Positions 8,116 to 17,233 are shown, counted from the stretch's first letter. The stretch is 30,711 bases of DNA from Anammoximicrobium sp964486845 (GCA_964486845.1 CAZAQY010000080.1:1-30711); one strand, 5' to 3'. Made by a program: numbers and translations. The notes: generated by a model not told the origin, from the sequence alone.

Positions 8116-10100
8116 CGTGATTCTCCAATTCCCAACTGCTGTTTGATAATGTCCGCCAGCCGCTGTTCCGATTTCTCGTCGGCCTCGGAGATGGCGGCCA
8201 GCACGCCCGCCTCGTCGGAAATCTCCAGGACCAACGGATCGCTCTGATACGATTCCCCTGGCAAGTCGCCGCGATAATCGACGGCTTCCAGGGTCAGCTT
8301 CAAACGGTCCCCCTTGACCAAATTGGCCGGCTGGGACTTCCCGCCGCGTTCGATCCGCAGGGCCTCCAAGTCGAGCACGTAGCGGTCATCCACCGGGAGG
8401 CTGCCCGACAGCACGGGCTGAGCGTCCGGCAGCAGCGACAGCGCCTGGGTTTCCAGGTTCGTTTCGTCCCCCGTCGACTCGCTGCTCCGCTGCCCCCGTT
8501 CGACCGCTACGTGCAAGAGGACCTTGGCCACGCCGTAGTCGTCGTTCGCCCGGTACTCGATCTTCGGCTTGGCCGTGGGCAGGACGACTTTGTGTACGAT
8601 GGCCGCGGCGCATACGGGCGGGCGGTCCATCTTGATCCGCACGTAGCCTCGAATCGGCGTCTCCAGGTGCAAGTCGTCCTCGTCGGTGACCTGGATCTCG
8701 AACCGCAGGGGATCGGTCACCCGATAGAACGGCGAGTCGGCCGCAGCGAGCGACCAGCTGAGTTTGCCGTCATCCTGGGCCGTCAGATCGTAGCGTCGAG
8801 GCGGAGTTGGAGTGAGTACCGTGAGCCACGCAGAACGTAGTTTTTTCCGATTGACGCATTCGATCGCCACTTTGACCTCGGAGCCTTCCAGCACGGAAAT
8901 TTGCCGAGCGGCGTGCTCCGCCGGTTTTTCGTTGGCCACCTTGGCATAGGCGGGCGGAAGGGGGGTCAGCCGGGATTCGACCACGGGCAGCGGGATCATC
9001 GCTACGCCGGCCGGGTCTGTCCAACCGTCGCCGGCGTAGATCTGATAGGTCAGCGGCGAGACCAGCCGCGGTAGCCGGCCCGCGTAGACCGCCGTTCTTT
9101 CCGCATCGCCCGGCCAGGCTTTCAGCAACCGGTCTAACTCGCCAGCCGTCTTCTCCAGCTGGCCTTCGTCCCCGGCCGCGGCTTCGATGGCATCGGCAGC
9201 AGCAGGTGCGTCGACTCGCGCCAATGTGGCCATTTCCCGCGCCCAAGTGCCAGCCAAGTCGGAGTTCTTGACCGCCAGGCCCTCGCGCAGGCCGCTGGCC
9301 GCCTGCTGCAATCGCTCTCGGCGGGCATCGAGCGTCATCCGTTCCAGTTCGATGGAACGCTTGCGGTCGTGTGCCGACATGAGCTGCGCCTTGCCGCTGG
9401 ACGGCAGCACGCCGGAGCAGCTGACCCAAAAATCCAACGGACGGCCTTCGGCGCACTTGGCGCCGACCGGCTCGGCGCCGTGCCGCGGGCGGTCGAGGAC
9501 CGTCTGGTGGTTGATCGCAATGCGTTCGATGACGGTATCGGACGGGTAATGCACGGCCGCCAGGCACAGCCGCTGCAGAAAGGCCCGCGTGTGGCCGGGA
9601 AAGCAGACGACCACCGCTGCGACGACGGCCACGGTAGCGACGAGAGCGGCGGTGCGGCGACGCGGCTTGGGCTGCGAAAGACCTTCGAAGACATCCAGGC
9701 GGCGCGCCAAATCCGAAACGCTCTCGATGACCCGTTCCTCCAGCTGGCGCGAACCCCAGGTGACGGCCTGGGGCTGCTCGAATTGGATCGCCGCCACCAG
9801 GTCGCTGTTGATGGCGTGCTTCTTCTCGACCAGCAGTGCCAGCTCGATTTCGTCTTCACGGACTCCCAGTTCCGGCGCAGCATAGCGGCGAAAGCTCCAC
9901 ACCAAACCGGCAGCGGCCAGGGCCATCACCAGCAGCCGTTGGGTCACGTCCATCTGAAACGCCACGTCGAGGCCAAAGACGGCCAACAACAGCCAGAGCG
10001 CCGCGGTGACCACGGCCGAATACGCGGTCGTCCAGCGGCCCAAAACACGGGACCGCCGTAACGCAGCGAGGCGGCGATGGAGGGTGGAAAGTCGGGTCAT
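8112..10100 (-). CDS. DUF4175-like membrane protein with large periplasmic domain
   Basis: The protein has 662 residues. Two hydrophobic helices (about 24-44 and 53-69) are followed by a cytosolic-type segment (ELGVREDEIELALLVEKKH). A third helix (about 150-167) precedes a long soluble region with beta-rich stretches, including conserved-looking LRFEIQVTDEDDLHLETPIRGYV and DDYGVAKVLLHV segments. The pattern of N-terminal helices followed by an exported region matches DUF4175-type proteins found near MoxR/VWA genes. The family name is my best recollection, not a proven match. It overlaps the coiled-coil gene by 4 bp (ATGA), so the two are probably translationally coupled and may act as one split protein. 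Upstream AGAGG lies before the ATG at 10100. No enzymatic motif was seen. Confidence 0.8.
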   Translation of the reverse strand: MTRLSTLHRRLAALRRSRVLGRWTTAYSAVVTAALWLLLAVFGLDVAFQMDVTQRLLVMALAAAGLVWSFRRYAAPELGVREDEIELALLVEKKHAINSDLVAAIQFEQPQAVTWGSRQLEERVIESVSDLARRLDVFEGLSQPKPRRRTAALVATVAVVAAVVVCFPGHTRAFLQRLCLAAVHYPSDTVIERIAINHQTVLDRPRHGAEPVGAKCAEGRPLDFWVSCSGVLPSSGKAQLMSAHDRKRSIELERMTLDARRERLQQAASGLREGLAVKNSDLAGTWAREMATLARVDAPAAADAIEAAAGDEGQLEKTAGELDRLLKAWPGDAERTAVYAGRLPRLVSPLTYQIYAGDGWTDPAGVAMIPLPVVESRLTPLPPAYAKVANEKPAEHAARQISVLEGSEVKVAIECVNRKKLRSAWLTVLTPTPPRRYDLTAQDDGKLSWSLAAADSPFYRVTDPLRFEIQVTDEDDLHLETPIRGYVRIKMDRPPVCAAAIVHKVVLPTAKPKIEYRANDDYGVAKVLLHVAVERGQRSSESTGDETNLETQALSLLPDAQPVLSGSLPVDDRYVLDLEALRIERGGKSQPANLVKGDRLKLTLEAVDYRGDLPGESYQSDPLVLEISDEAGVLAAISEADEKSEQRLADIIKQQLGIGESR

Positions 10101-10178
10101 CAGATGAAAAACCTCTGGGGCGCGATCGGCACGTTTGCGGACTCCGTGACTTCTCTCCTGGGCTGATGCGGCCGGAAT

Positions 10179-10742
10179 TCAATCGAAGAACCGGCCGACG
10201 GGGACGTGGAAATCGGGCAGCAGGTCCGGAAGAGTCAATTCGTCCCCTTCCGTCAACTCGATGGCCGCTGAATCCGAGCGATACACGTGTACTCTGCCTT
10301 GGCCGGGGTCTACGACGCATACGACGAGCACGCCGGCCTCCAGATATTCGCTTACCTTCCTCAGAATCTGCGCCCAATTGTCCGCCGGGGAAAGGACCTC
10401 GAACACCAATTCGGGAATGGCGTCAGGATAGCCTTCGGGCTCTGCGTCTTTGGGCAGCCGGCCGTAACTGTAGAAGGCGACGTCGGCCCCACGTACGGTG
10501 TCGGGGTCCCGTTCCGTAACGATTCCGGAATCATTTCCGACGAGGTGCCCGATGTCGCGCTCCTCCAGGAATTGAGACAGCAAATAAGCGATCCGGGCGC
10601 AACGTTTCCCGTGTCTGAAACCTGGTGGATTCATTTCTGCGACCTGTCCTCTTACCAGTTCCGTAGGACAACCCTCGGCTGGGAGGCGAAAGTACTCTTC
10701 CGCCGTCATGACATGAACTGGTTCGTCAACGATGGCAGGCAT
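10179..10742 (-). CDS. Uma2 family (DUF820) restriction-endonuclease-fold protein
   Basis: This is a small protein of the Uma2 family (PD-(D/E)XK fold, function mostly unknown), abundant in cyanobacteria and planctomycetes. Family hallmarks include MTAEEYFRLP, ELVRGQVAEMNPPGFRHG, the metal-site strand VRGADVAFYS, PELVFEVLSP, and the K..EYL.AGVLVVCVVDP segment carrying the catalytic lysine. The length, 187 residues from ATG 10742, is typical. An in-frame ATG at 10751 would add three residues, but GGAG lies only 2 nt before it and 11 nt before 10742, so the inner start is preferred. It stands between two membrane-protein genes of the MoxR/VWA cluster with 54- and 78-bp gaps and has no obvious functional link to them. 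It is probably an inserted selfish or cargo gene. Confidence 0.85.
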   Translation of the reverse strand: MPAIVDEPVHVMTAEEYFRLPAEGCPTELVRGQVAEMNPPGFRHGKRCARIAYLLSQFLEERDIGHLVGNDSGIVTERDPDTVRGADVAFYSYGRLPKDAEPEGYPDAIPELVFEVLSPADNWAQILRKVSEYLEAGVLVVCVVDPGQGRVHVYRSDSAAIELTEGDELTLPDLLPDFHVPVGRFFD

Positions 10743-10805
10743 TTTCTGCATATCTCCATGCGCGGTGTTCGCGTTCCCCGGTGGGGGCGCGGTTAACGAC
10801 TCGTC

Positions 10806-13280
10806 TTACTGCAGATGGATCATCTTCCTCGAAAACCATTCTCCCAGCATCAGCCCCACCAAGGCAATAAACCACAGGGGGGTGCTCCACAGCGGGTGGT
10901 TCCGCGTGTAGTGTTCCGTGATCGCCTGCAATTGCAGGTCGTCCGGCAGGCGCGCGACGGTCGTCAGGTCGTACGACCGGCCCTGGGTTTCAGCGGCCAG
11001 TTCTTCCTGCAAGCGGACGTTGCGGACGCCGCTGCGGCGCTCGGCCGACAAGCCGGTCACGTCGAACCGCACTTCGCTGAAGTTGTTCGCAATCGGGTCC
11101 TTGACCCGGATGCTATAATCGCCGTCGCTGTAGACCGGGATCTGGGCCTCGAACACGCCCTGCCGCAGCAGCGGAACGGGAACTTCCCGCAACTGGTCCG
11201 CCGTGCCGGCGGTGCCGGGGACGGTCATCTCGGCCGAGAGCGACTGCCGCGGCATGTCCTCCGCGGCCAACGGCTCGAAATTCTCGTCGTAGGCCTCGAC
11301 CGTGAGGATGACTTTGTCCTCGACGCGGTACTGCTGCCGGTCGGTCCGCACCACGAACCGCTTCTCGGCGCCCAGCGCGTGGCTCATGCCCAGCCGATAA
11401 ATCAGCTGCGACCAGAAACGGCGGTAGTACTGCTCGCCGTACAGCCGTCGCAGCCGCCACATTTCGTTGAAGCCCAGATAGACCACTTCGCCCGCGCCGA
11501 ACTGGCGGATCGCGATCAGCGGCTGGTGCGTCTTGCCGTCGCGGCACGTGTCGGTGGGATGCTCGGCCAGAGCGTAACTTTGGCCCTGCAGCTGCGCCAC
11601 GGGCTGGTACCACGGCAGTAGCCGCAGGTTGTTCCAGGCCTTGTTGTTTTCCACGTCGTTGTCGCCCAATTGCATGAACGAGTAGCGGGCGGCGTGGGAG
11701 GTCAGCCGGAGCCGGAATGGCCGTTCGTCGCGCAAGCGGGCGTCGAGATCCAGGATCACGGGCAGCATGTCGGCCAGCGGAGTCCCGTACAACTCCGCGG
11801 GTCCAAAGCGCGGGCCCGTGATCACCACCAGGCCGCCACCGAACTGGCTGACGAACTCGCGGACCATCCCGCAGAACCGGTCGTTGATGGCGGTCCGCGG
11901 CATGTCGTCCAGGAAAATCACGTCGTTGGCAAAAAAGTCGCTGCGCTTGGGCGTCAGCGCGGGCAGGAACAACGTGTTGCTCTCGCGGACCTGCGGATCG
12001 GACGACGCCAGGTAGGTGCGGAAGCCGTCCATGCCGATCAGCTTGTCGCGGTGGAACACCTCTTTGACAAACCGCCATTCCCACGTCGGTTCGTAGGCGA
12101 CGTACATCAGCCGCAGGTAGTCGTCGATGATGCTCACCTCGCGCATCGCCCGATTGTTTTCGGCCACGATTTCGCCGTCCTGCGGCTCGACCGCGGCGAT
12201 AAACTCGAAGCGGCCCGCGTCCTCGGGCGTGAACGGAAATTCGACCGTCTCCAGGTTCGTCTTCAGCGGCACCGTCTTCTGGCCGATCAGGATCTCGGCG
12301 GACTCCGGCGCGCCGAACTCGCCGCTCAACTTCCGGGCCGTCACGGTGACCGTCACCGAACGGTCCTGCAGGCCGCTCTGACGCAGCTTGGCCAGCACGT
12401 TGGTCCGCTCCGCACGCTTCATCTTCGGATCGGTCTGCAGGTCGACCGCCAGATCCAGGGCCTCGATCGCGCCCAGGCCCACCGTATAGACGGGGACACC
12501 CAGCCTTGCCGCCGGCGAGCTGGACGACTCGCTTTGACCGCCGACCGGAGCCACGCCGGAGTTCTGGGCAAAATCACTGAACATCACCACGGCCGCCAGG
12601 TTGCCGGCACCGAACTGCTGCGACATGTCGTTCAGCGCGGCACCCAGGGCCGTGACTTGACCCTTGGTCGTCAGCTGCCCGGCGACGTGCTTCGGGTCTG
12701 GAGTGTCGCCCCCGCCCGCCCGAAGTTCCAGTTTCCGCAACTGGCTGGTCGTGTTGCCGTCGAAGACAAATGCTTCGAGGCGATATCGCTTGTCCTCGGC
12801 GAGCTGGGCGAGCAGATTGTCCCGCTCTTTGCCCAACAGCGACTGCAAATAATCGGCACGGGACGGCTTCTTGCTCGCGGCGCCTTCCGGCGGCTGCCAG
12901 CCGGTGGCCCGATCCAACGCAGACGCCTGCTCGTCCGGGTACTCGTCCTGGATCGCCATGCTGTCTGTGCCGTCAAAGACCAGGTACACCAGCGGCGGTT
13001 TGACGTCGGTCAGCGACACGCGAAGCACGGGATCGGCCAGCGTCAGCAGCAGCAGGATCAACAGCAGGCCGCGGCTGAGGCCCAGCGCCAGACGCGCACC
13101 GCGCGAACCCCGGCGTTGGTATTTGAGGTAAAAGACAAGCGACGCGACCAGCAAGGCGGCCAGAGCGAAGAACACCCAAAACGACCCTTCCGACGCCCAC
13201 GACGCCGCCAGCGAAGGGGCGATCTCGTCGATCGACTTGACGTTCTTCAGACCTAGTAACCAACCCAAGGCTTGATTCAT
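10806..13280 (-). CDS. VWA-like / glutamine-amidotransferase-like membrane protein
   Basis: The protein has 824 residues. Transmembrane helices lie at about 33-52 and 66-82, with a third at the C-terminus (LWFIALVGLMLGEWF). Between them is an exported region opening with a VWA-like strand (PPLVYLVFDGTDSM). The MIDAS position reads D-G-T-D-S (103-107), a variant of DxSxS. Later, around 11700-12100, comes a class-I glutamine-amidotransferase-like fold (NDVIFLDDMPR, FVSQFGGGLVVITGPRFGPAELY) with no obvious nucleophile Cys, so it is probably non-catalytic. Beta-sandwich repeats follow before the terminal anchor. This architecture is common in planctomycete and Bacteroidetes BatA-type clusters. 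It follows the BatA-like gene across a heptad repeat array. The ATG at 13280 has only a weak Shine-Dalgarno, perhaps because the array occupies the upstream region. Confidence 0.88.
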   Translation of the reverse strand: MNQALGWLLGLKNVKSIDEIAPSLAASWASEGSFWVFFALAALLVASLVFYLKYQRRGSRGARLALGLSRGLLLILLLLTLADPVLRVSLTDVKPPLVYLVFDGTDSMAIQDEYPDEQASALDRATGWQPPEGAASKKPSRADYLQSLLGKERDNLLAQLAEDKRYRLEAFVFDGNTTSQLRKLELRAGGGDTPDPKHVAGQLTTKGQVTALGAALNDMSQQFGAGNLAAVVMFSDFAQNSGVAPVGGQSESSSSPAARLGVPVYTVGLGAIEALDLAVDLQTDPKMKRAERTNVLAKLRQSGLQDRSVTVTVTARKLSGEFGAPESAEILIGQKTVPLKTNLETVEFPFTPEDAGRFEFIAAVEPQDGEIVAENNRAMREVSIIDDYLRLMYVAYEPTWEWRFVKEVFHRDKLIGMDGFRTYLASSDPQVRESNTLFLPALTPKRSDFFANDVIFLDDMPRTAINDRFCGMVREFVSQFGGGLVVITGPRFGPAELYGTPLADMLPVILDLDARLRDERPFRLRLTSHAARYSFMQLGDNDVENNKAWNNLRLLPWYQPVAQLQGQSYALAEHPTDTCRDGKTHQPLIAIRQFGAGEVVYLGFNEMWRLRRLYGEQYYRRFWSQLIYRLGMSHALGAEKRFVVRTDRQQYRVEDKVILTVEAYDENFEPLAAEDMPRQSLSAEMTVPGTAGTADQLREVPVPLLRQGVFEAQIPVYSDGDYSIRVKDPIANNFSEVRFDVTGLSAERRSGVRNVRLQEELAAETQGRSYDLTTVARLPDDLQLQAITEHYTRNHPLWSTPLWFIALVGLMLGEWFSRKMIHLQ

Positions 13281-13292
13281 GAGCGTCCACTT

Positions 13293-13390
13293 GTCATTGG
13301 TCAGTTGTCATTGGTCAGTGGTCATTGGTCAGTGGTCATTGGTCAGTGGTCAGTGGTCAATTGACACCGGTCACCGTTCACCGGTCACCT
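13293..13390. repeat. Heptad tandem repeat array (GTCANTG units, 14 heptads)
   Basis: The array parses as 14 consecutive 7-mers. Alternating GTCATTG and GTCAGTG/T (13293-13355) degrade into GTCAATT, GACACCG, GTCACCG, TTCACCG and GTCACCT. The first 56 bp are four near-identical 14-mers (GTCATTGGTCAGTG). It fills the gap between two co-directional membrane-protein genes, and its last heptad holds the TGA stop (13385-13387) of the upstream one. The unit is a circular permutation of TTGGTCA, resembling the short tandemly repeated (STRR) heptamers known from cyanobacteria. Confidence 0.92.
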
Positions 13391-15976
13391 CGTAACCGGC
13401 GCTGGGACGGGGACACTGCTGGTTCTCGCCACCCAGTTGGCGACCAACAGCAGTTCGATCAGCAGCAAGCCCAGCACCGTCAGGATCAGCCACCACCAGC
13501 TGTCCTGGCCGCTGACCTGGGCTCCCGCCAGACTGATCTCTTCGTCCGGGCCAACCCAGCTTACCGCGGCATCGCCGACGCGGGCATCGAACTGGTCGCG
13601 ACTCATTGGCTGCAGTTCGGATTCATCGGCTTCGCCGTTGACGGCCAGCGGCAGTTCCCATACCACCTCCCGCGCCGCGGTACGGGCCGGCCCACCATTC
13701 CCGTTTTGCCGCACGGCCGTGACCTGGTAAAAGCCGCGGGCCAGCGGCTGTTCGATGTGGAACCCCAGCTGCTCTCGGCCGACGAAGCCCGTGTCCAGCA
13801 GTTCCGGTTGCCGGCCCCCGTCAGGCCGCCGCAGCGAGATGGCCACTTCCCGGTCATTGGCCGGCAACGGCAGGGCGATTCGCTCGGTCGGGCCGAAATT
13901 CCGCGGCGGCAACGTCGACTGGATCATCGCTCGCAGCGTGCGGTCGAAGATCACGACGGCATTCGTGGTCGGCAGCGTGTTCCAATTGGACAACAGGCCG
14001 CTGGTCGCCATCAGCACGCTGCCGCGCCCGATCCTGCGGGCCAGCAGGAACGGCGTGCCGGCGGGATCGTCAAAGCGGGCCAGGACGCGGGGCAGGGTGC
14101 GTTCGGCGAGTTCCTGCAGGCGGCGCTCGCGCTGGCCGGCGTCGTCCGGCAACGCCTCCTCATCGCCGGCCGCCGCCTGATGGCTCCACAATAGCCACAT
14201 GGGACGCAACGCCCCCGCGCGAAACTCGTCGCCGCGCAGTTGCTGCTTGTCCGCTTCGCTCAAAGCCGCCTCGCCGCCGGACTGGACCGCCTGCCTGCGC
14301 CGCGCCGACGCCTCGGCGGCGAACTCCTGCTCATCCTCCAGCCGTTTTCGTTCCGCCTGCCGCAGCGCCTTCAGCATCTCGTCGCTGACGTCGGCCCGAA
14401 CAGCTTTGAAGAAGAACGGTTCGGAATACAGGTCCCGCAACTCCGGTTCGGACACACCGGCCAGCTGGAAGAAGTGATGGGCCTGCAGGCTGTCGAAGGC
14501 CAAAAAGAACGGCTTCAAGCCGCTCGCTGCCTCGTCCGGCAGCACGCCCAGCGGTTCCGGCAGCAAAGGGGCAGGCAGAATGCCCATTCCGTCCAGCCAG
14601 GCGGTTTCGGTCCAGCGTGCCGGATCGAAACCGGAGTTGCGGCCGGGATCGTAAGCGCCGCCGGCCGCGATCACCAATTGCCCGCCCTGCTCGACGTACT
14701 CGCGCAACAGCGGAGTTTTCTCCGCGGGATCGGCGATGCCGGCCACGACGACCAGCCGCGCGTCCTCCAATAAATCTTGAGTCACCTGGTCCAGCTTGAC
14801 GTGCCGCACCCGAACCAGTTGCCGGGGGCTCTCCGCCCGGCTGGTAACCGGCGCCAGCAGCTTGCGGAGCAACCGCGTTTCGCCGAGCCGATTCTTGACC
14901 GGATCTTCTTCCTCCTCGCCGTACTGATCGACGAACACCACCGGCAGTGCCGCCACCACCGGGACAACCAGGCAGCGCTCGTCGTCGGCCGGCAGGTTGT
15001 CCGGCGTGAGGGACACGCGGACCGGCACGGACAGCGACTTGCCCGGCTCCGGCTGGTAGGCGTTGAAGAGGTGCTGGAAGGACACCTCGCGCGCGCCTTG
15101 TCCCGGCTCCAGCGTCACCGTTTTCGCGGCGACCGGCTGATCGTCCACGATCAATTGCACCTCGACGTCCGGGCGCGGGGCCGGGCCGTCGTAACGGATC
15201 TCAGCCAGAAACGTCGTCGACGTTTCGACGTCCGCCACGCCGTCTTGAACGCGAAAGGCGGAGATCCAGGTGTTCTGCGCGTCGGGGACAGAAATGTCGA
15301 CGACCTGGATCGGCGGCATCCCCTGGAACTGATCGGGCTGCGTCAGGTCCCGCCAGTTCGAAAGCTGCTGATCGCTGAACACCACGATCCGGTGGCCCAA
15401 CGACGGTCCCGACTCGCAGGCCTTCTTGGCTTCGTTCACGGCCCGCAGGATGCTCGCCGAGCGATCGACCAGTTCGATCTTGCCCAACGTCTGCAGGGCG
15501 TTTTCCTTCGTCGCCGCGTCGGGGCTGTAGCCCCAGCGCGAACCGCACAACGGGATGACCGTCACGCGGCTGTCGGCAGGCAGCTTGTCGATGAACTGCC
15601 GCGCCCGCTCTTTGGCCCGGTCCAGCAGCGTGCCCTCGAGCGATTCGTACCCCATGCTCAAACTGTTGTCGACCACCAGCACGGCGTGCAGCGGCTTGGA
15701 GCTGTCGAACGTCTCCTCGCTGGACGAGAAGAAGGGCCGCGCCAGGGCCAGGCCCACCAGCAGCACGGCCAGGGTCCGCAACGCCAACAGCAACAGATCC
15801 CGCAGGGCCAGGATCTTGCGATTCCGCTGCAGGGCCTCGCGCAAGAAGTCCATCGCCGCCCAATGCACGATGCGGTAGCGCCGGCGATTCAACAGGTGAA
15901 TGATCACCGGGCCAGCGGCGGCGATAACGCCGGCGATGGCAAACGAGGCGGCAACGAAGGACGGTACCAAGTTCAT
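13385..15976 (-). CDS. BatA-type membrane protein with von Willebrand factor A domain
   Basis: The protein has 863 residues from ATG 15976. The N-terminal BatA motif is plain: a transmembrane helix, then GPVIIHLLNRRRYRIVHWAA (22-41) and MDFLREALQR. A second helix (about 61-80) follows, then the VWA domain with an intact MIDAS D-N-S-L-S (103-107) and VVFSDQQLSNW. A long exported region with linker and amidotransferase-like segments ends in an anchor (WWWLILTVLGLLLIELLLV). VWA proteins of this type bind divalent metal and partner MoxR ATPases. A TTG at 16012 would extend the frame by 12 residues without family-like sequence, so the ATG is preferred, although no clear Shine-Dalgarno precedes it. 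The last residues (PVPAPVTR) and the stop are encoded by the flanking heptad repeat. Confidence 0.92.
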   Translation of the reverse strand: MNLVPSFVAASFAIAGVIAAAGPVIIHLLNRRRYRIVHWAAMDFLREALQRNRKILALRDLLLLALRTLAVLLVGLALARPFFSSSEETFDSSKPLHAVLVVDNSLSMGYESLEGTLLDRAKERARQFIDKLPADSRVTVIPLCGSRWGYSPDAATKENALQTLGKIELVDRSASILRAVNEAKKACESGPSLGHRIVVFSDQQLSNWRDLTQPDQFQGMPPIQVVDISVPDAQNTWISAFRVQDGVADVETSTTFLAEIRYDGPAPRPDVEVQLIVDDQPVAAKTVTLEPGQGAREVSFQHLFNAYQPEPGKSLSVPVRVSLTPDNLPADDERCLVVPVVAALPVVFVDQYGEEEEDPVKNRLGETRLLRKLLAPVTSRAESPRQLVRVRHVKLDQVTQDLLEDARLVVVAGIADPAEKTPLLREYVEQGGQLVIAAGGAYDPGRNSGFDPARWTETAWLDGMGILPAPLLPEPLGVLPDEAASGLKPFFLAFDSLQAHHFFQLAGVSEPELRDLYSEPFFFKAVRADVSDEMLKALRQAERKRLEDEQEFAAEASARRRQAVQSGGEAALSEADKQQLRGDEFRAGALRPMWLLWSHQAAAGDEEALPDDAGQRERRLQELAERTLPRVLARFDDPAGTPFLLARRIGRGSVLMATSGLLSNWNTLPTTNAVVIFDRTLRAMIQSTLPPRNFGPTERIALPLPANDREVAISLRRPDGGRQPELLDTGFVGREQLGFHIEQPLARGFYQVTAVRQNGNGGPARTAAREVVWELPLAVNGEADESELQPMSRDQFDARVGDAAVSWVGPDEEISLAGAQVSGQDSWWWLILTVLGLLLIELLLVANWVARTSSVPVPAPVTR

Positions 15977-16072
15977 CGTGAGGGCGCAGGGCGGAAACAG
16001 GTGGTGGGGCAATTACTCATGTTGTGACACTGAAGACTGGCCGCCGCAAGTCTTCCGCCCGATTGTGGTGCC

Positions 16073-17233
16073 TTATCGCGCGCCGGGCGGCCGCGTGCGC
16101 AGGCTCTCAATTTTTCCCTCCTGCAAAATCGGCAGGAAACGGTTGGGGATTGCCAGGATGAAACAGGCCACGGCGGTCCCGTACAACTCGCCGGGCTTGC
16201 CGCCCACGCGGCCGCCGCCTTCCTGGCCGCGGTCGTACCATCGGCCGTGTTGCGACGGATTGTTCACGTCGACGATTTGGGTCGTGACCAGGTTGTCCCG
16301 CAGCGTCGGGTAGCTCTGCCGCCAGTAGTCGCCGCCCACCTGGTACAACGCCTGACCGACGTAATACAGCGTGTAGGCGTCGAACGGCATCGCGCCCGAA
16401 CGGGGCTGGGGCTTCTTTAGCTGGCGGATGCGTTCGGCGATCAAGTCCATATTCTTGCCAATTCGCCAGTCCTCGTATTGGCCGAACTCTTGCAGGCAGA
16501 CGACGCCGGCAGCGGCCATGGCCGTGGTGCCTTGTCCGCCGCCCTTGGAATAGGTGAATTGGCCCGGCACCTTCATCTGCTCGGCCTCGGGCGCGTCGCG
16601 GCGGCCGCCGCTGGGCGTGTAATGTTCGCGGACGCTCTTGATGGCCAGATCGACCACCGCGGGCGAGACTTCCAGCCCGCTGTCCATCGCGCTGCGCAGG
16701 GCTTTGGCCTGCATCACCGCCAAGCTCAAGTCGTGGCCATTCGTCTGTCGCCGCGCGTGATAGTCCCACCCGCCGTCCTGGCATTGAGTGGCCGCAATCA
16801 CCTTCAGCGCCCGGTCGAGGACGCTGTTCAAACGGCGATCGCGGGCGGTCGTCATGCCGTGAGCCTGTCCCAGGACAAAGGTGGACAGCCCGTGATTGTA
16901 CATGTCGTGCTGCTGGTTGGAGATGTTCAGCAGCCCCGACGGCTTGGCGTTCTTGATCACGTAGTCCAGAGCCCGTTGGACCGATTTGCCGTACTTGCCC
17001 CGTCCCGGAGCCTGCCCGGCGGCCATGAACGCCAGCGCCCCCATGCTCACCAGTCCGGTGTCGTTCGACGTCCAGTTTCCCTCCGGCCCTTGATTCTTTT
17101 CCAGCCAATCCAAGCCGCGCAGCAAGGCCTGTTCGCTTTCCAGCGTCATCTCCCAGTCGCCCTCGCCGCGCGAGGTCTGCGGCACCATTGCCAGCAGAAC
17201 CGCGGCGACGCACGTGACCGCCCAACCTCTCAT
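16073..17233 (-). CDS. Secreted squalene-cyclase/prenyltransferase-repeat protein
   Basis: The protein has 386 residues from ATG 17233. The signal peptide (MRGWAVTCVAAVLLAMV...SRG) is followed by alpha/alpha-barrel repeats of the prenyltransferase/squalene oxidase type: ALLRGLDWLEKNQGPEGNW, CQDGGWDYHARR, the TTAMAAAGVVCLQEFG helix pair, and YYVGQALYQVGGDYW near the end. The catalytic DxDD of true squalene-hopene cyclases is not visible. It is therefore likely a binding or scaffold toroid, a group often annotated in planctomycetes with unknown function. ATG 17248 is five codons upstream in frame, but its own codons (GGGGAACGGA) look like the ribosome site for 17233. Extending the frame to GTG 17602 gives a non-conserved antisense stretch over the ligase and was rejected. 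It precedes the BatA-like gene by 96 bp and may be the first gene of the cluster. Confidence 0.88.
   Translation of the reverse strand: MRGWAVTCVAAVLLAMVPQTSRGEGDWEMTLESEQALLRGLDWLEKNQGPEGNWTSNDTGLVSMGALAFMAAGQAPGRGKYGKSVQRALDYVIKNAKPSGLLNISNQQHDMYNHGLSTFVLGQAHGMTTARDRRLNSVLDRALKVIAATQCQDGGWDYHARRQTNGHDLSLAVMQAKALRSAMDSGLEVSPAVVDLAIKSVREHYTPSGGRRDAPEAEQMKVPGQFTYSKGGGQGTTAMAAAGVVCLQEFGQYEDWRIGKNMDLIAERIRQLKKPQPRSGAMPFDAYTLYYVGQALYQVGGDYWRQSYPTLRDNLVTTQIVDVNNPSQHGRWYDRGQEGGGRVGGKPGELYGTAVACFILAIPNRFLPILQEGKIESLRTRPPGAR

Noticed and set aside
11670..13256. A 528-codon plus-strand open frame
   Set aside because: Antisense to the VWA-like membrane protein; composition is typical of GC-rich shadow translation.
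13293..13390. CRISPR array
   Set aside because: The units are 7 bp head to tail with no spacers. The same applies to the 17-bp repeats at 3869-3917 and the heptads at 20201-20235.
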